A DNA stretch of 64,000 nucleotides, taken from contig JAODTK010000776.1 of assembly GCA_026419785.1 (NCBI GenBank), positions 62,001 to 126,000 on the forward strand, written 5' to 3'. Shown here piece by piece: positions 1 through 10,610 of the stretch (position 1 is its first letter; every line of letters starts with the position of its first letter). Position numbers and translations under genes: made by a program. A model generated the notes under the pieces. It worked only from the letters and a program-made list of their open reading frames with translations, had not been told where the DNA came from and did not search any database. Origin of the DNA: Sclerodactyla briareus. Taxonomy: Eukaryota; Echinodermata; Holothuroidea; Dendrochirotida; Sclerodactylidae.

Positions 1-857
1 TGTTTGTAATGCAAAGTAAATGTTTGCAGGTTAGGATCTCTGCATTTGTCCATGCATTGTATGCATCATAGTGCAGGGGGGAGGGGGGGGGGGGTCATTG
101 AATGCACTCCCATTTTAACAGAATTGCTGGTCAGATTTGTTTATTGGACAAGGTAAAATGATCTAGTGTCTTCGACCAGAGAAGGCCTTGTTAAACCAGC
201 TAGTAAAAAAAAAAAAAATAGTCAAACGTATTGAATGCCACACCCCCCCCTCTCTGCTGAGCAATTTATGTTATGCTGGTCTGCATAGCCGGATGAGAGG
301 GTGAGGAAAAGTGTGCACACCCCTGATGGAGGGGGGCGGTACAAGGTTTTCATTGGTATAGATTAAAGAGGAGTGGTAAAATTTATTAACACTTGCTAAC
401 ACAAGTTCCATCCGCCTTTATATTTCTTGTCTCCTTTCCAGCCATGAATCTTACCCACTGTGTATTACTGAATTGACTTTTATGATAAATACAATTGAGA
501 AAATCTGTAGAACAACCGTAGCAGTCAAAATTCCTAATTTTGCGGAATAGCTAGGGAGTCCACCCCTTTGGCGAAACGATACATTTGTTACGGCGGGTTG
601 GCTTTTTCGAAAATTTGGCCGACTTATCACAACCATTTTCTCCTAATAGAAATGATTTGGTGGCTGTAATTTTGACTGAAGTTCTTCTTGTGATGAGGTA
701 TCGAATGATGGGGCATTCGTTTTTCACAATATCATTGCTTCTTGATTTGTCCTTTCTCGAATATTTCAAAGGTTGAATGAAGCTTTGTGTTAAAGACAAC
801 TGCAAGTTTGACTATATAAGAGAGGAAGTACTATTTTTGTCTCTGTGGGGAATAGAG
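1..857. other. Non-coding stretch, no gene seen
   Basis: AT-rich sequence with stop codons in every frame. It holds an interrupted poly(G) tract near 76-94, a short poly(A) near 207-220 and a C8 tract near 243. No splice-bounded open frame, RNA gene or inverted-repeat element was recognised. Confidence 0.6.
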
Positions 858-1203
858 CAGGCGCGGGGTTGCCAGGGGGGGGGAAGGGTGCATTCTCCCC
901 CCCTCACCCCCGTCGGGAAGCAATTGCCCCCACTTACCCCCTTCCCGCCGGTTCTGAATCGAGAGGGTGTTGGGGAGCAGAGAGGAAAATCGCGGGAATG
1001 TAGAAAAATAAAGAAAAAAAGAGAAAACAAAGAGGGAAATGAAGATGAAAACATGGCAAATTAAGGTTTGGGTATTCGGGTAGAATGAGGGGCACTATGG
1101 CGAACGACAATAACGACGGCCCTGAACTTTCATTGGGAAATCGACCCGCCTGTCGGGTGAACTCTACCCCCTCATCGTGGAAATGCCTGGTGCGCCGCCC
1201 CTG
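858..1203. mobile_element. Candidate non-autonomous hAT-like element (MITE)
   Basis: A ~346-bp segment begins CAGGCGCGGGGTTGCCAGG and ends with the near-inverse GCCTGGTGCGCCGCCCCTG, giving ~18-bp imperfect terminal inverted repeats with the CAGG...CCTG termini common in hAT elements. The interior starts C/G-rich and turns purine-rich, a design shared with the better-supported elements at 31,050 and 33,086. No convincing 8-bp target duplication is visible (GAATAGAG against ATGAAATG), so the boundaries or the superfamily may be wrong. It encodes no transposase. Confidence 0.35.
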
Positions 1204-3100
1204 ATGAAATGGTAGAAAACTATATCTATCGGTCCAAAACGCCAACTTCAGTATGATGTTCCTATCGGAGTTACTGGCATACTACTACGAATGGGACAGT
1301 ATAGCTATTGTGTGATATGTGTGACGTAGCGGTTGACCAACATAACAGGAAAGTCCTATGTGTTTTATGTTTTATTGTGTTGGATAACTCAACCATTTGG
1401 AAAGTGTTGAATGCTTTAACTCTCCTCACAAAATTAACTGTCACAGCACTTTTACTATACCATGCACAATAGACCCCCCTCATCCCCCTTCACCTCCCCT
1501 TCATAGACTAGAGTATAATTTCGCAGGGTGGTGCAAGTATGAAATCATTAATTATGCACATTCGGAAACTTTCAATGTAGCCCACCTTCAAAGGCCTCCA
1601 ACCCGGTAACAGAAAAATTGTAGGAATGTCCAGCTTAGACTGATCCAATTCAGAGGTCTGTTCTGTATTTGATCCCAGGTGGCTGCATTTGTCCTTTAGG
1701 GAAGCAATTGGGATAAAAGCCCTCTTAGATATTCTATAGTGAATAATCTATTCAAAATTATTTATTGAACCAACGCTCCCCAGGGAGTCCTGTGACCCCT
1801 CCCCAAACCTGATCAAGCCCCGTCCTCCCTGTAACTCCCCCGGCACTCATTAAATTATGCTGAATTCATAGGGCTCAGATATGACCAAACTATTTCTCTA
1901 GTAGGCAATATGTGAACATGTTTTAAATATAGTTAAATATGCTCTTCAAAACATACTTCGGCATGCGCAAGAGTTACAAATTACAACTTGGGTTAACTTC
2001 CAGGGGGCAAGGGATGACGATATGGCACTGTCTAGCCTCTCATTGCTGTCATAGTTCCCCATTGAGGAAGTTATTTGAATTGCTGTATTAAACAACTCAA
2101 TAATTCAGGCTGAGCTCTATTGCATACTGGCATATCCTGAACTACATTAAATTAGGAACTTTGTCATAGCTGTGGCCTTCTGTCCCACTGTGTGTCCCAT
2201 GGGATTAACTTTTGTACAGACCCCCGTGTTTCCTGTCCATTGAATGTGGGAGGGTTAATATTTTAAAAATAAAAGTTTCAGTTCACTATCATAGGCCTAG
2301 GCCAGGCCGAATTACCAAAAAATTACTCTACATAAATTATCTTTAGAGATGAATTGGTTGTCGAAATAAATATGGTCCCTCGGGACTTGCGAAACAGAAT
2401 GTGACCTCATGCAAACGATGGCGGCAGGGATTGCGTGAGACGATCCACCTTGAGAGAAAAACCTCCTACTTATATATCAATTGAGCCTGACTGCGATACC
2501 TTGTTTTTGGATCGGCAAAATTGGGCGATAGAAAGCTACAACCAATCCAGCTGATTTTTATAACATCTGCAAAACATTATATCGTCTGAAATGCATTTTG
2601 CACAGTCAAATTTAGGATGGTAAAATAGAAGTTCTCTGTTAACCAACTGCAATGTTTTGTTCAGCACAAAAACAAAAATACATCTCAGCGATTTACATCG
2701 ACGTCCTAGTGTATTATATTACATTTCCAATGAATCGCGATGTGTGCACAATTGCACTGCCATGCATCGTTCCACAATAGACATACGTAAAACATTTTCA
2801 ATGAAAGTCTAATGTACTGCACAGCGTCGGTAGCCCCCTTTTAGTTTTCCGAAGATATAGCAAAAAATATTGACATTTTGGGGGTGTAACAAGTGGTACA
2901 GTACAAATTCCACTAGACCCATGGGGCTATGGTGGCAAATCACAGTAAAATAACGTTAAAAAATCATTTTGCAATCCTTTTAAAAAACATGACATAATCA
3001 AACAGACATTTAAGTGTGTTTAATATCAATACTTTTACCCAAGGTTTGACACCCCTTTTTTGATTTCTTCTTGATGAAGTCAGAGGCATCTATCCAGTCA
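1204..3100. other. Non-coding stretch, no gene seen
   Basis: Roughly 1.9 kb of AT-rich sequence with only short frames. I see no conserved domain, RNA gene, strong tandem array or inverted-repeat pair. TG-rich sequence begins at its 3' end, from about 3,105. Confidence 0.55.
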
Positions 3101-3102
3101 TG

Positions 3103-3162
3103 CCAGTGTGTTGTGTGTAAGTTGTATTTGTGTTGTATGTGTGTGTTTTTACGTGTGTAACA
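3103..3162. repeat. TG-rich low-complexity tract
   Basis: An impure (TG)n/TTGTG tract immediately upstream of the 312-bp tandem array. On the sequence alone it is an ordinary microsatellite. Confidence 0.6.
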
Positions 3163-3164
3163 CC

Positions 3165-5500
3165 CGCTTGTGAACACGATAACTCAACAACCCTACCTGG
3201 ATGGATTAAGCTCAACTTTGTATGTTGTTCCCCCCATGAGATTACATGAACCCTATTGTTTTGGGTCAGTTCAAAGGTCATCTGAGTCACAGAGGTCCAA
3301 GTCTGAAAACCTTGTGAACACGATGAATCAGAATGGTTTGTCTGATCGTGTTCAAATTTGGTGTTGTAGCTTCTTATGGGTTAGTACAGGAACCCTGTTG
3401 TTTTGGTATAGGTCGGGGCGTGAATTGGCAAAATAGAAATTTGCAGCGAAAGTACAGAATTTGGCCAATTTGGTTGTGACCACGATCAACTTGACTCCAT
3501 CCTGTTGGATGAAGCTCATACTTGGTATGTGTTTTCCCCATGATGAGTAAATGAAACCTAATGTTTTGGGGTCAGGGCAGAGGTCATCTGAGGTCACCAG
3601 AGGTCAAAAGCCCGACGCCCCCCCCCTGAATGAAAAACCTTTGTTGAACAAGGATAAGTCCAGAACTGGTGGTATGATCGGGTTCAAATGATGTGTAGCT
3701 TTCTCATGGGGAGTACAGAACCTTATTGTTTTTGTTATGTCCGGTGGTGAAATTTTGGTCAAAAATAGAAAAATTGTGAAAAGTCAATAATTTGGCCAAT
3801 TGTTGGTTGTGAAACACGATAACTCAACCCATTGGAGGGATGAGCCTCATACTTGGTATGGGCCTGGTTCTTCAGATGAGTACATGAACCTATTGTTGGG
3901 TAAGGTCAGAGTCATCTGGGTCACCAGAGGTCAAAGTCTGAAAACCTTGGGAACACCATAAGTCCAGAAGTGTTGGATTGGGCTCGATCGGTGTTCAAAA
4001 TTTGGTTGGCAGCTCCTTATGGGGAGTACGGAAACCATTCGTTTTGTATTAGGCAGGGGGTGTTGAATTTTGGTTCCAAAATAGAGAAAATTTGTGAAAA
4101 GTAAATAATTGGCCAATTTTGCTTGTGAAAACGTAACTTGACCCACCCCATGGTGATGAAGATCATACTGGTAGAGTGGGTGTTCCCCATGATGAGTGAT
4201 ATGAACCCTATTGTTTTGGGTAAGGTCAGAGTCATTGAGGTCACCTGGGTCAAGTCTGAAAACCGTGTGAACACGATGAGTCCAAATTGCGTTGGTCTGA
4301 TCGGGTTCAAATGGGTGTAGCTTTTCGTATGGGGAAGTACGTGAACCTTCTTGTTTTGGTCTTAGGTCCGGGGTGAATTTTGGGCAAAAATAGAAAATTG
4401 TGAAAAGTCAATAATTTGGCCAATTTTGGATTGTGAACACGCTAACGTGACCCCACTTGGGATGGATGAAGCCATACTTGGTTATGTGGTTCCCCCCAGG
4501 ATGAGTACATGAACCCCTAGTGTTTTGGGGTCAGGTCAGAGGCATCTGAGAGGTCACCAGAGGTCAAAGTCTGAAAACCTTGTGACACGATAAGTCCAGA
4601 ATGGTTGGTATGATAGGGTTGAACTTTGTGTGTAGCTTTCTTATGGGGAGTACAGGAACCTATTGTTTTTGGTATAGGTCGGGGTGGATTTTGGTCAAAA
4701 ATAAAAAAAATTGTAAAAAAGTCAATAATTGGCCAATTTGCTTGTGACACGATTACTCGACCCCACTTGGGGGATGAGCGCATAATAGCTATGGTGTTCC
4801 CCATGATGAGTACCCTGAAACCCGATTGTTTGGGGTCAGGTCAAGAGTCATCTGAGGTCACCAGAGGTCAAAAACCTTGTGAAACATCGATTCAATAGTC
4901 CAGAATGGTGGTCTGATCGGGGTTCAATTTGTCTGTGAGCTTTCGTATGGGGCGACAGGAACCCTATGGTTTTTATAGGTCGGGGTGGATTTGGTTCAAA
5001 AATAAAAAAATTGTGAAAAGTCAATAATTTGGCCAATTTTGGCTTGTGAACACATAACTCGACCCCACGTGGAGGGAAGCTAATACTTGCTATGTGTGTC
5101 CAATGATGAGTACATTGAACCCTTATGGTTTTTTGGTGGTCAGGTCAGAGGTCATCTTGAGGTCACCAGAGGTCAAAACCTGGAAAACGTAAGTCCAGAA
5201 TGGTGGTCTGATCAGGTTCAAATTTGATGGTAGCTTTCTTATGGGGAGTAAAGGAACGCCTATTGTTTTTGATATAGGTCAGGGGTGGGGTAATGTTGGT
5301 GTCGAAAATAATAAAATTTGGGAAAAGATATTTTGGCCAATCTGGCTTGGGAACCGCATTGATAAAACGACCCCCCCCTGAATGGATGAAGCTCAGGAAT
5401 TGGTAGTGTGTCCCGATGATGAGTACGATGAACCTATTGTTTTGAGGTACCAGAGGTCAAAGTCCTGAAATCCCTAAAATTAGTGTATAGCTATCTTATC
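3165..5500. repeat. Degenerate ~312-bp tandem array with phased AGGTCA half-sites
   Basis: Seven to eight head-to-tail copies of a ~312-bp unit. The landmark 'GGTCACCAGAGGTCAAAG' (or variants) recurs near 3275, 3582, 3911, 4229, 4541, 4848 and 5150, with a partial copy at ~5449, so spacings are 302-329 bp. Each unit contains, in order, GTGAACACGATAACTC, a TTGGTATGTGTTCCCCATGA segment, CCCTATTGTTTTGGGTC, the AGGTCA cluster, a GGTTCAAATTTGGTGTAGC segment and TCAATAATTTGGCCAATTT. In the best copies AGGTCA starts at 3581, 3591 and 3601, that is half-sites with 4-bp spacers. Copies differ by many 1-2-base indels, which reflect decay or consensus error. No frame stays open across units. Confidence 0.93.
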
Positions 5501-7860
5501 AAGAGTGTAGGTACCCTATTTGTTGTTGGGGAAAATGGAAATTGTCAGGACGTTGAGTTCCCATTATGAGCTGGTACATCTTCCCATTTGTCCTTGTGTG
5601 CTGGCTATAGGTTGTCAGAAAGAGCGAGGATCAATAAGCCTTTGGCTTTCTGTTTATGAAGGTACGTCAGAAGGGGATTTTATTTCTTAGGGTAAAGTGT
5701 GTCTGTTACAAGTCAATACAATTGACAGCCAAGACTAGGCCTAACAGTCCTATGTGCCTGTGTGAGATGGTTGGTGATAGTTGTGATATTTTGCATTTTT
5801 CGCCAAAATACAATATTACCCCCACAAAAAACGCCAATAAAGCATTTGCCTTCGGTGGGTTGGGCAACTTTTAGGTAAATGTGGCGTTGCAAGATTTAAG
5901 AATTAAACCTTAGAATTCATTTTATTTGTCAGAAAACACTTCAATTTTAATCAGGCGTGTTCATGAGTTCAATACAGAAAGTGATGGGGTCATTGGCGTG
6001 ATGTTATGACACAACACACTGCTCTCTTAATTCTGGTATTAGTTAAAATATATATATTAGTCGCTAATGCTGGCTCTTTTTAAAAACTAAAAGCACTCTA
6101 CTAGATTTCTGGCTCATTCTGACAGAGTTCGGCCTATGGTTATGAGGAATGGGAATTGGCATTTAATAGCTTAGTTTTTCAGTATATCAAGCGCTCATTA
6201 AACAATTTTTTTTAACTCTCTAAAACAGCAATCTAGTAGGAAGGAGGCCTACTATTGAGGTAAGAGGTTTTTCAACAAAAAAAAAAGATTGATTCATTGG
6301 TCCGCCTGCACTGTAAAAATCTCCTCTTTAGGTCTTTTATAATCTTGCAAAATATTTTTCTGGAAGGGGGAATTTCCTCTATAAAATTAGTCCTGTGTGC
6401 ACAAAATGCACTGAGTACAGTAATTGAATTATAGTGAGTCAAATTTACATTCCATAGCTGGAACTAAAGTTATTTAATATTATTCAAAGGATTAAAGCAC
6501 AACAGTAAGGTGAAGAACAGAGTTGCATCCTGAAATTAGCAAGTGAAAGTAGCATTAATAATGACACATCATTTTTAAAGAAGTATGTGTAACACACAAA
6601 ATTATAAAAGTAACACCCAATGTGAAATTGACGGTGATTTGTTTTTCCAAACCTAGCAAGGGTGGGTTTTAACTGAGTGAGATGTCTGATGGAATGATAG
6701 AAACATAGAAACGACAACATATGGTAATGTAGGCATACATCAAATTCTTTCAACAATAGAAAACACGCAATGTGTCCAGCATTTTAAGTGCTTGCAAACT
6801 GTTAATTGCTATACAAATTGAAAATTTGATTAGCACTTTTGCTCTACAAAACCAATCTTAGGGCGTGCCTGGAGCTCAAAAACCCCCTGGCCCTTGCTCC
6901 CGCACCCCATGCCCTTTCTCCCCCCCCCCCCCCTCCTCGGGCAACTCCTTGCCTTTGTGCTTTGGCACCTGCCATATTGCGTGTGCTGTTGGCACAATCA
7001 CCCAACATGGTTCCACTGTTATTTTACTCCCCACTAACATATTGGAGACCACTGATAAGAAGATTATAACTATCTACAACCCCATCAGAATTTGGCAGCC
7101 TGATTCAAGAACGCAGAGTGGCATCTTATCTAGGTCGGGCGGTTTGCAACTCCATTGCTTAATACGATCCTTTGACATTATGCCCATCACATTCCCAGGC
7201 CCCAAGGTTATTAAATTAAAATGACCTTCTGTAATATAGAACCATCTAGAGCATTGGTTAGTTACTTTAAATCGATTTGGATACATTATATTTTATTTCC
7301 TTTATGGACTCGTACCTGGGGGTATTTATCACCCTGGAAGTGAGTTTACAAGGTGAATGTTGCAGCCTTTGAATCCCCATCGAGATTGACAATTTTCTTG
7401 TTGAAGTAATGATGGCATCTATCCTCATTGCTCCGTCTTGAATATTAGAGGTTCAGGCTGGTTGTATTCCTTTGTCGAAGTAACTATCAATCATTACTCC
7501 AATAATGGACCCTAATTTTTAAGATAAGCCCCAAATGAAATCCAAGTGTGAGTCAATTTTTGAAATTTATTTTTAGGCCGCTTAGGCGCCAAACGGTTTC
7601 TGGAACCCAATTAGCCACAAATTGCAAATTGCTTGAAAGATACATAACCTATTTCCACACTCAGTTGATGATTGCAAGTGAGTGAAACCAATTCACTGGT
7701 GGTGTATAATGATTTGGTGTCAAGTCCTTCATACCTGCTCGAACCAGTGCCAGGAATGTTCTTTGGGAACTCCACAACAATTTACATGCCTCATTGGCAC
7801 ACTCTGTGCGCATGGAATTTGGACTGGGGGTTTGGCTGGCTACCTAACTGTTATAAATAA
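5501..7860. other. Non-coding stretch, no gene seen
   Basis: AT-rich sequence with scattered short frames. There is a poly(C) run near 6,920-6,934 and an A-rich run near 6,280. Frames of 60-119 codons at 6,484-7,224 overlap on both strands and show no recognisable domain, so they are not called. Confidence 0.5.
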
Positions 7861-7862
7861 TT

Positions 7863-8374
7863 CACTGTACTTCCAACTCACCCTTTTTAGCTTATCTAAT
7901 CAGCAGTTGCCCTAGTAAACTCCACTTATCAGGCTGCTTTGCAAACCGCCCCGCCCCCAAACTCCATGCATATTGACACTTGAAGGACAAACCATTCTTC
8001 TTTTGCTTGTTGAGTATAACGAGCACTTCTCTATATTTCTTCTTCGACTTTCCTACATATCGTTTCCGATTTCTGGACCCATGCCTGGATAACAAGGATT
8101 TATACTGATTATTATTTGGAATATGCACTTCACTTTCAGAGAATTTTCTGAACATTTGATAAGTACCTCTCTTTTCTATGCCGAAATTTATCGCCAAAAT
8201 TTGACGTGTTCCTTTATAGAAAACGTGCTCGTTATGCAACAGGCAATTAGGAATGTGTCCCTACGAGGTGTCAATTTATGCCGGCGTTTGGGGGCGGGGG
8301 TTGCAAAAGCCCCCGATAAGATGGAGTTCTAGGGGGCAATTTTCTAATTAGATGAGCTTTCAAGAAGTTCAGTA
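7863..8374. mobile_element. Fold-back MITE, family M1 copy 1
   Basis: A ~510-bp element with ~150-bp terminal inverted repeats. The left arm (about 7863-8010) contains CTAATCAGCAGTTGCCC, AACTCCACTTATCAGG, CCCGCCCCCAAACTC and TTGACACTTG. The right arm (about 8225-8374) contains their inverses, including GTGTCAATTTATGCCGG, TTTGGGGGCGGGGGTTGC and GATAAGATGGAGTTC. The interior matches, inverted, the right half of the copy at 36.3-37.1 kb, so the two are relatives in opposite orientation. The element has no transposase. A 115-codon minus-strand frame inside it is a by-product. The target duplication is not clear, so the superfamily is unassigned. Confidence 0.85.
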
Positions 8375-9810
8375 TGGTTGCTAATTTTATACGCAAACCA
8401 GTAGTTTTTGGGGATTACGTCTCAACATCATATTTACACCCCATTGTACCTTTAAATTGATGTTTACGTACATGTGTTATGCTCACCACCGTGCACACAG
8501 AGCTAGGCATCACACACACAAAAAAAAAAAAAACACACACGCACACACCCAGGACCGTCTGCCTGACTACCTAGAGTCCTCTAGCCTCTGGTGAAGAAAA
8601 TCAAAAGGTTAAAAAATACGTGTCCCCTTTGCTGGAACTGTTACCACATGAACCAAAGTCATACTAAGTGTACACCACTTGTGTAGCAAAACAAAGTTAA
8701 ACTTGTCCACCTACCTACGTTACATGTCTGGATAAAAATAAAGAAAATGCAAATGATCTATGGGTGGGAATAAACTTTAGGATATCGTAATAGTTTGAAA
8801 AATATCATGTTTAGTAGTATTCCCCAAAGCCATCGATCCACGTATATCTAGTGAATACCTGGAATCGTGGTCAATTCCCTTTCATTGACATCCCTAATCA
8901 ATTTTTCACTTGAAGCCTTCAGCTGAAATTTTTTATTGAGGGACCCGGAATTTCAGGAAGACACATTCATGAGTCATTGCCTTCAAATGCACTCATTGGA
9001 TTCGGTACTCTGCCTCGCTGGAATATAGATAAATTAATTTCAAAGACCGGATGATATTCTAGGAGATAATGGAACACCATACTATTTAATATATTGATGT
9101 TATTGATTTCAGTTTTTGAATTTTTATTAGGAAGGAACATCGGTGCTATTTGAAATAATGATGTGAAAATTTTCAGTATTTGAATTTTCAATTGACATAT
9201 CGTATTTCTTGAAGCAGCATAGGCCATGCTTTAAGTGGTACAATATGTTAGCATATTCTGTGTGGCTAATGAATTTACAAGTTGGATAATTTCATATTTA
9301 CCTAATCTGCAGTCGTCTTATTCCTAAATGTTTCATTCGGGGTGGCACTTGGGTTCTGCAGCATATTATAAGAGCAATGTTTGTATGAGCAAGAAACTTA
9401 TGTTCGAGGCCCTTAGACAAAGAGTGGTCGCACCGAGATTTTCATTTATGGAATACCTTTTAATTCCCTCAACAACCCTCGCCAATACTTTCACCACACT
9501 GCCCTCTATTTCGTTAGCCTACCAGTCTCATTATGTCTATCTTTTATTGCACTCTGTTACTATACTGTCATCCAGTTCCTTCCAGGCCCATAGTCAAGGT
9601 GTGTGTGGGAAGGGGGGGGGGGAAGAGGCACTGCCCTCCTAGGAATATGTTAGCCTCCACCCCACATAGATTTAGTCCAAAACATTACTGTAGTCTCTCA
9701 TTTTTGGCCCCCCCTTAGAAAAAATTCTTGCCACCCTCATGCTTAGTGCTCTGGATTCTAAGGGCCTCCAGGTTCCTTCCAGTGTATCTTCTTGGAGTGT
9801 GTTCATTATG
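8375..9810. other. Non-coding stretch, no gene seen
   Basis: AT-rich spacer. It contains a CA/A-rich microsatellite at about 8,511-8,550 and a poly(G) run near 9,613-9,624. A 104-codon plus-strand frame at 9,328-9,642 runs into the poly(G) tract and has no recognisable domain, so it is not called. Confidence 0.5.
8511..8550. repeat. CA/A microsatellite
   Basis: CACACACA followed by A14 and then further CA/GCACA repeats. This is a simple compound microsatellite. Confidence 0.8.
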
Positions 9811-9824
9811 CGATGCAGCGTGAC

Positions 9825-9990
9825 CTGACAATTCCCACCCCCCCCCCCCCCCATTCCCGACAATTCCATCCGGACATTTTCCTGGAATGTTTTTTTTTTG
9901 TGGTCTATTAGGTTAGATACTGGAAGTTAGGGTCACGTTTGGTGGGAATTGTCCGGTGGGAATTGTCCGGGTGGGAGATGTCCGGGAACC
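9825..9990. repeat. Inverted cluster of GTGGGAATTGTCCGG motifs
   Basis: Two to three tandem copies of GTGGGAATTGTCCGG lie at about 9,941-9,987. Inverted partners (GACAATTCCCACC at 9,827; CCCGACAATTCC and ATCCGGACAT at 9,856-9,877) lie across a C16 tract and a ~65-bp loop. Each arm is ~50 bp. It could be the subterminal repeats of a DNA transposon or a local fold-back; no complete element could be delimited. Confidence 0.6.
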
Positions 9991-10019
9991 GGATGCAGAG
10001 ATGGGGCTGCCACCTGTTA

Positions 10020-10610
10020 GCATCTCTGGGATGGTGGTACAATTAGGAGGGTGTGGCAGGGCCCCACATGATCAGGGAGTACTACTGGGAGGGGGATGGT
10101 CAGATTGTGTTCTCTGTTTTACATGGTTGTATTGAATGTTGGTCAACCTGAACCAGGGGTGGTGTAGTAACCACTAGAAGGAGGGTGTGGCCAGGGCCGG
10201 ATCTGATCAAGGCTAAAAAAACTAGGCGGGGGACGGGTGTTTTTGTTGTAGACGGCCCAGGGTCAAGCATGTGGTCTATGTTTACATGGTGTGATTGACT
10301 CTGGTCAACACTGACCAGGGGTGTGGTGTGACAACTAGGGAGGGTGGGGTTCTGTCGCCAGAGCCCCGATATGATCAAAGGTTAAAACACTAGCGGGGAT
10401 GGGTGGGGCAGAACGGGGGTAAGAATGGGTTCTCTGATTTAAATGGTTGTAATGAATGGCTGGGCTGAACTGACCAGGGAGTTATATGTAAAAATAGAAG
10501 GGAGGAGGGAGGGGGGGAGGAGTTGGGCCAGACCCAGGTTCAGAATGGTTCTATGATTTACATGGTAGTATTAAATGCTGGCTAATCTGACCAGGGGTGT
10601 AGCCACTGGG
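10020..10610. repeat. ~145-bp tandem repeat, about four copies
   Basis: The landmark GACCAGGGGTGTGG (variants GAACCAGGGGTGG, GACCAGGGAGTTA, GACCAGGGGTGTAG) recurs near 10,155, 10,313, 10,472 and 10,590. Each is preceded by TTTACATGGTTGTATTGAATG and a GGTCAAC/GGCTAAT segment, and followed by a GGAGGGTG-rich stretch. An incomplete unit begins at about 10,020. Divergence is high. A 92-codon minus-strand frame across it reflects the base composition of the unit. Confidence 0.8.

Noticed and set aside
3165..5500. CRISPR-like array.
   Set aside because: The units are ~312 bp and repeat throughout, with no short identical repeats separated by unique spacers, and the genome is eukaryotic.
7892..8239. 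115-codon minus-strand frame.
   Set aside because: It is contained in the M1 fold-back MITE and includes its inverted arms; the related copy at 36 kb does not preserve it.
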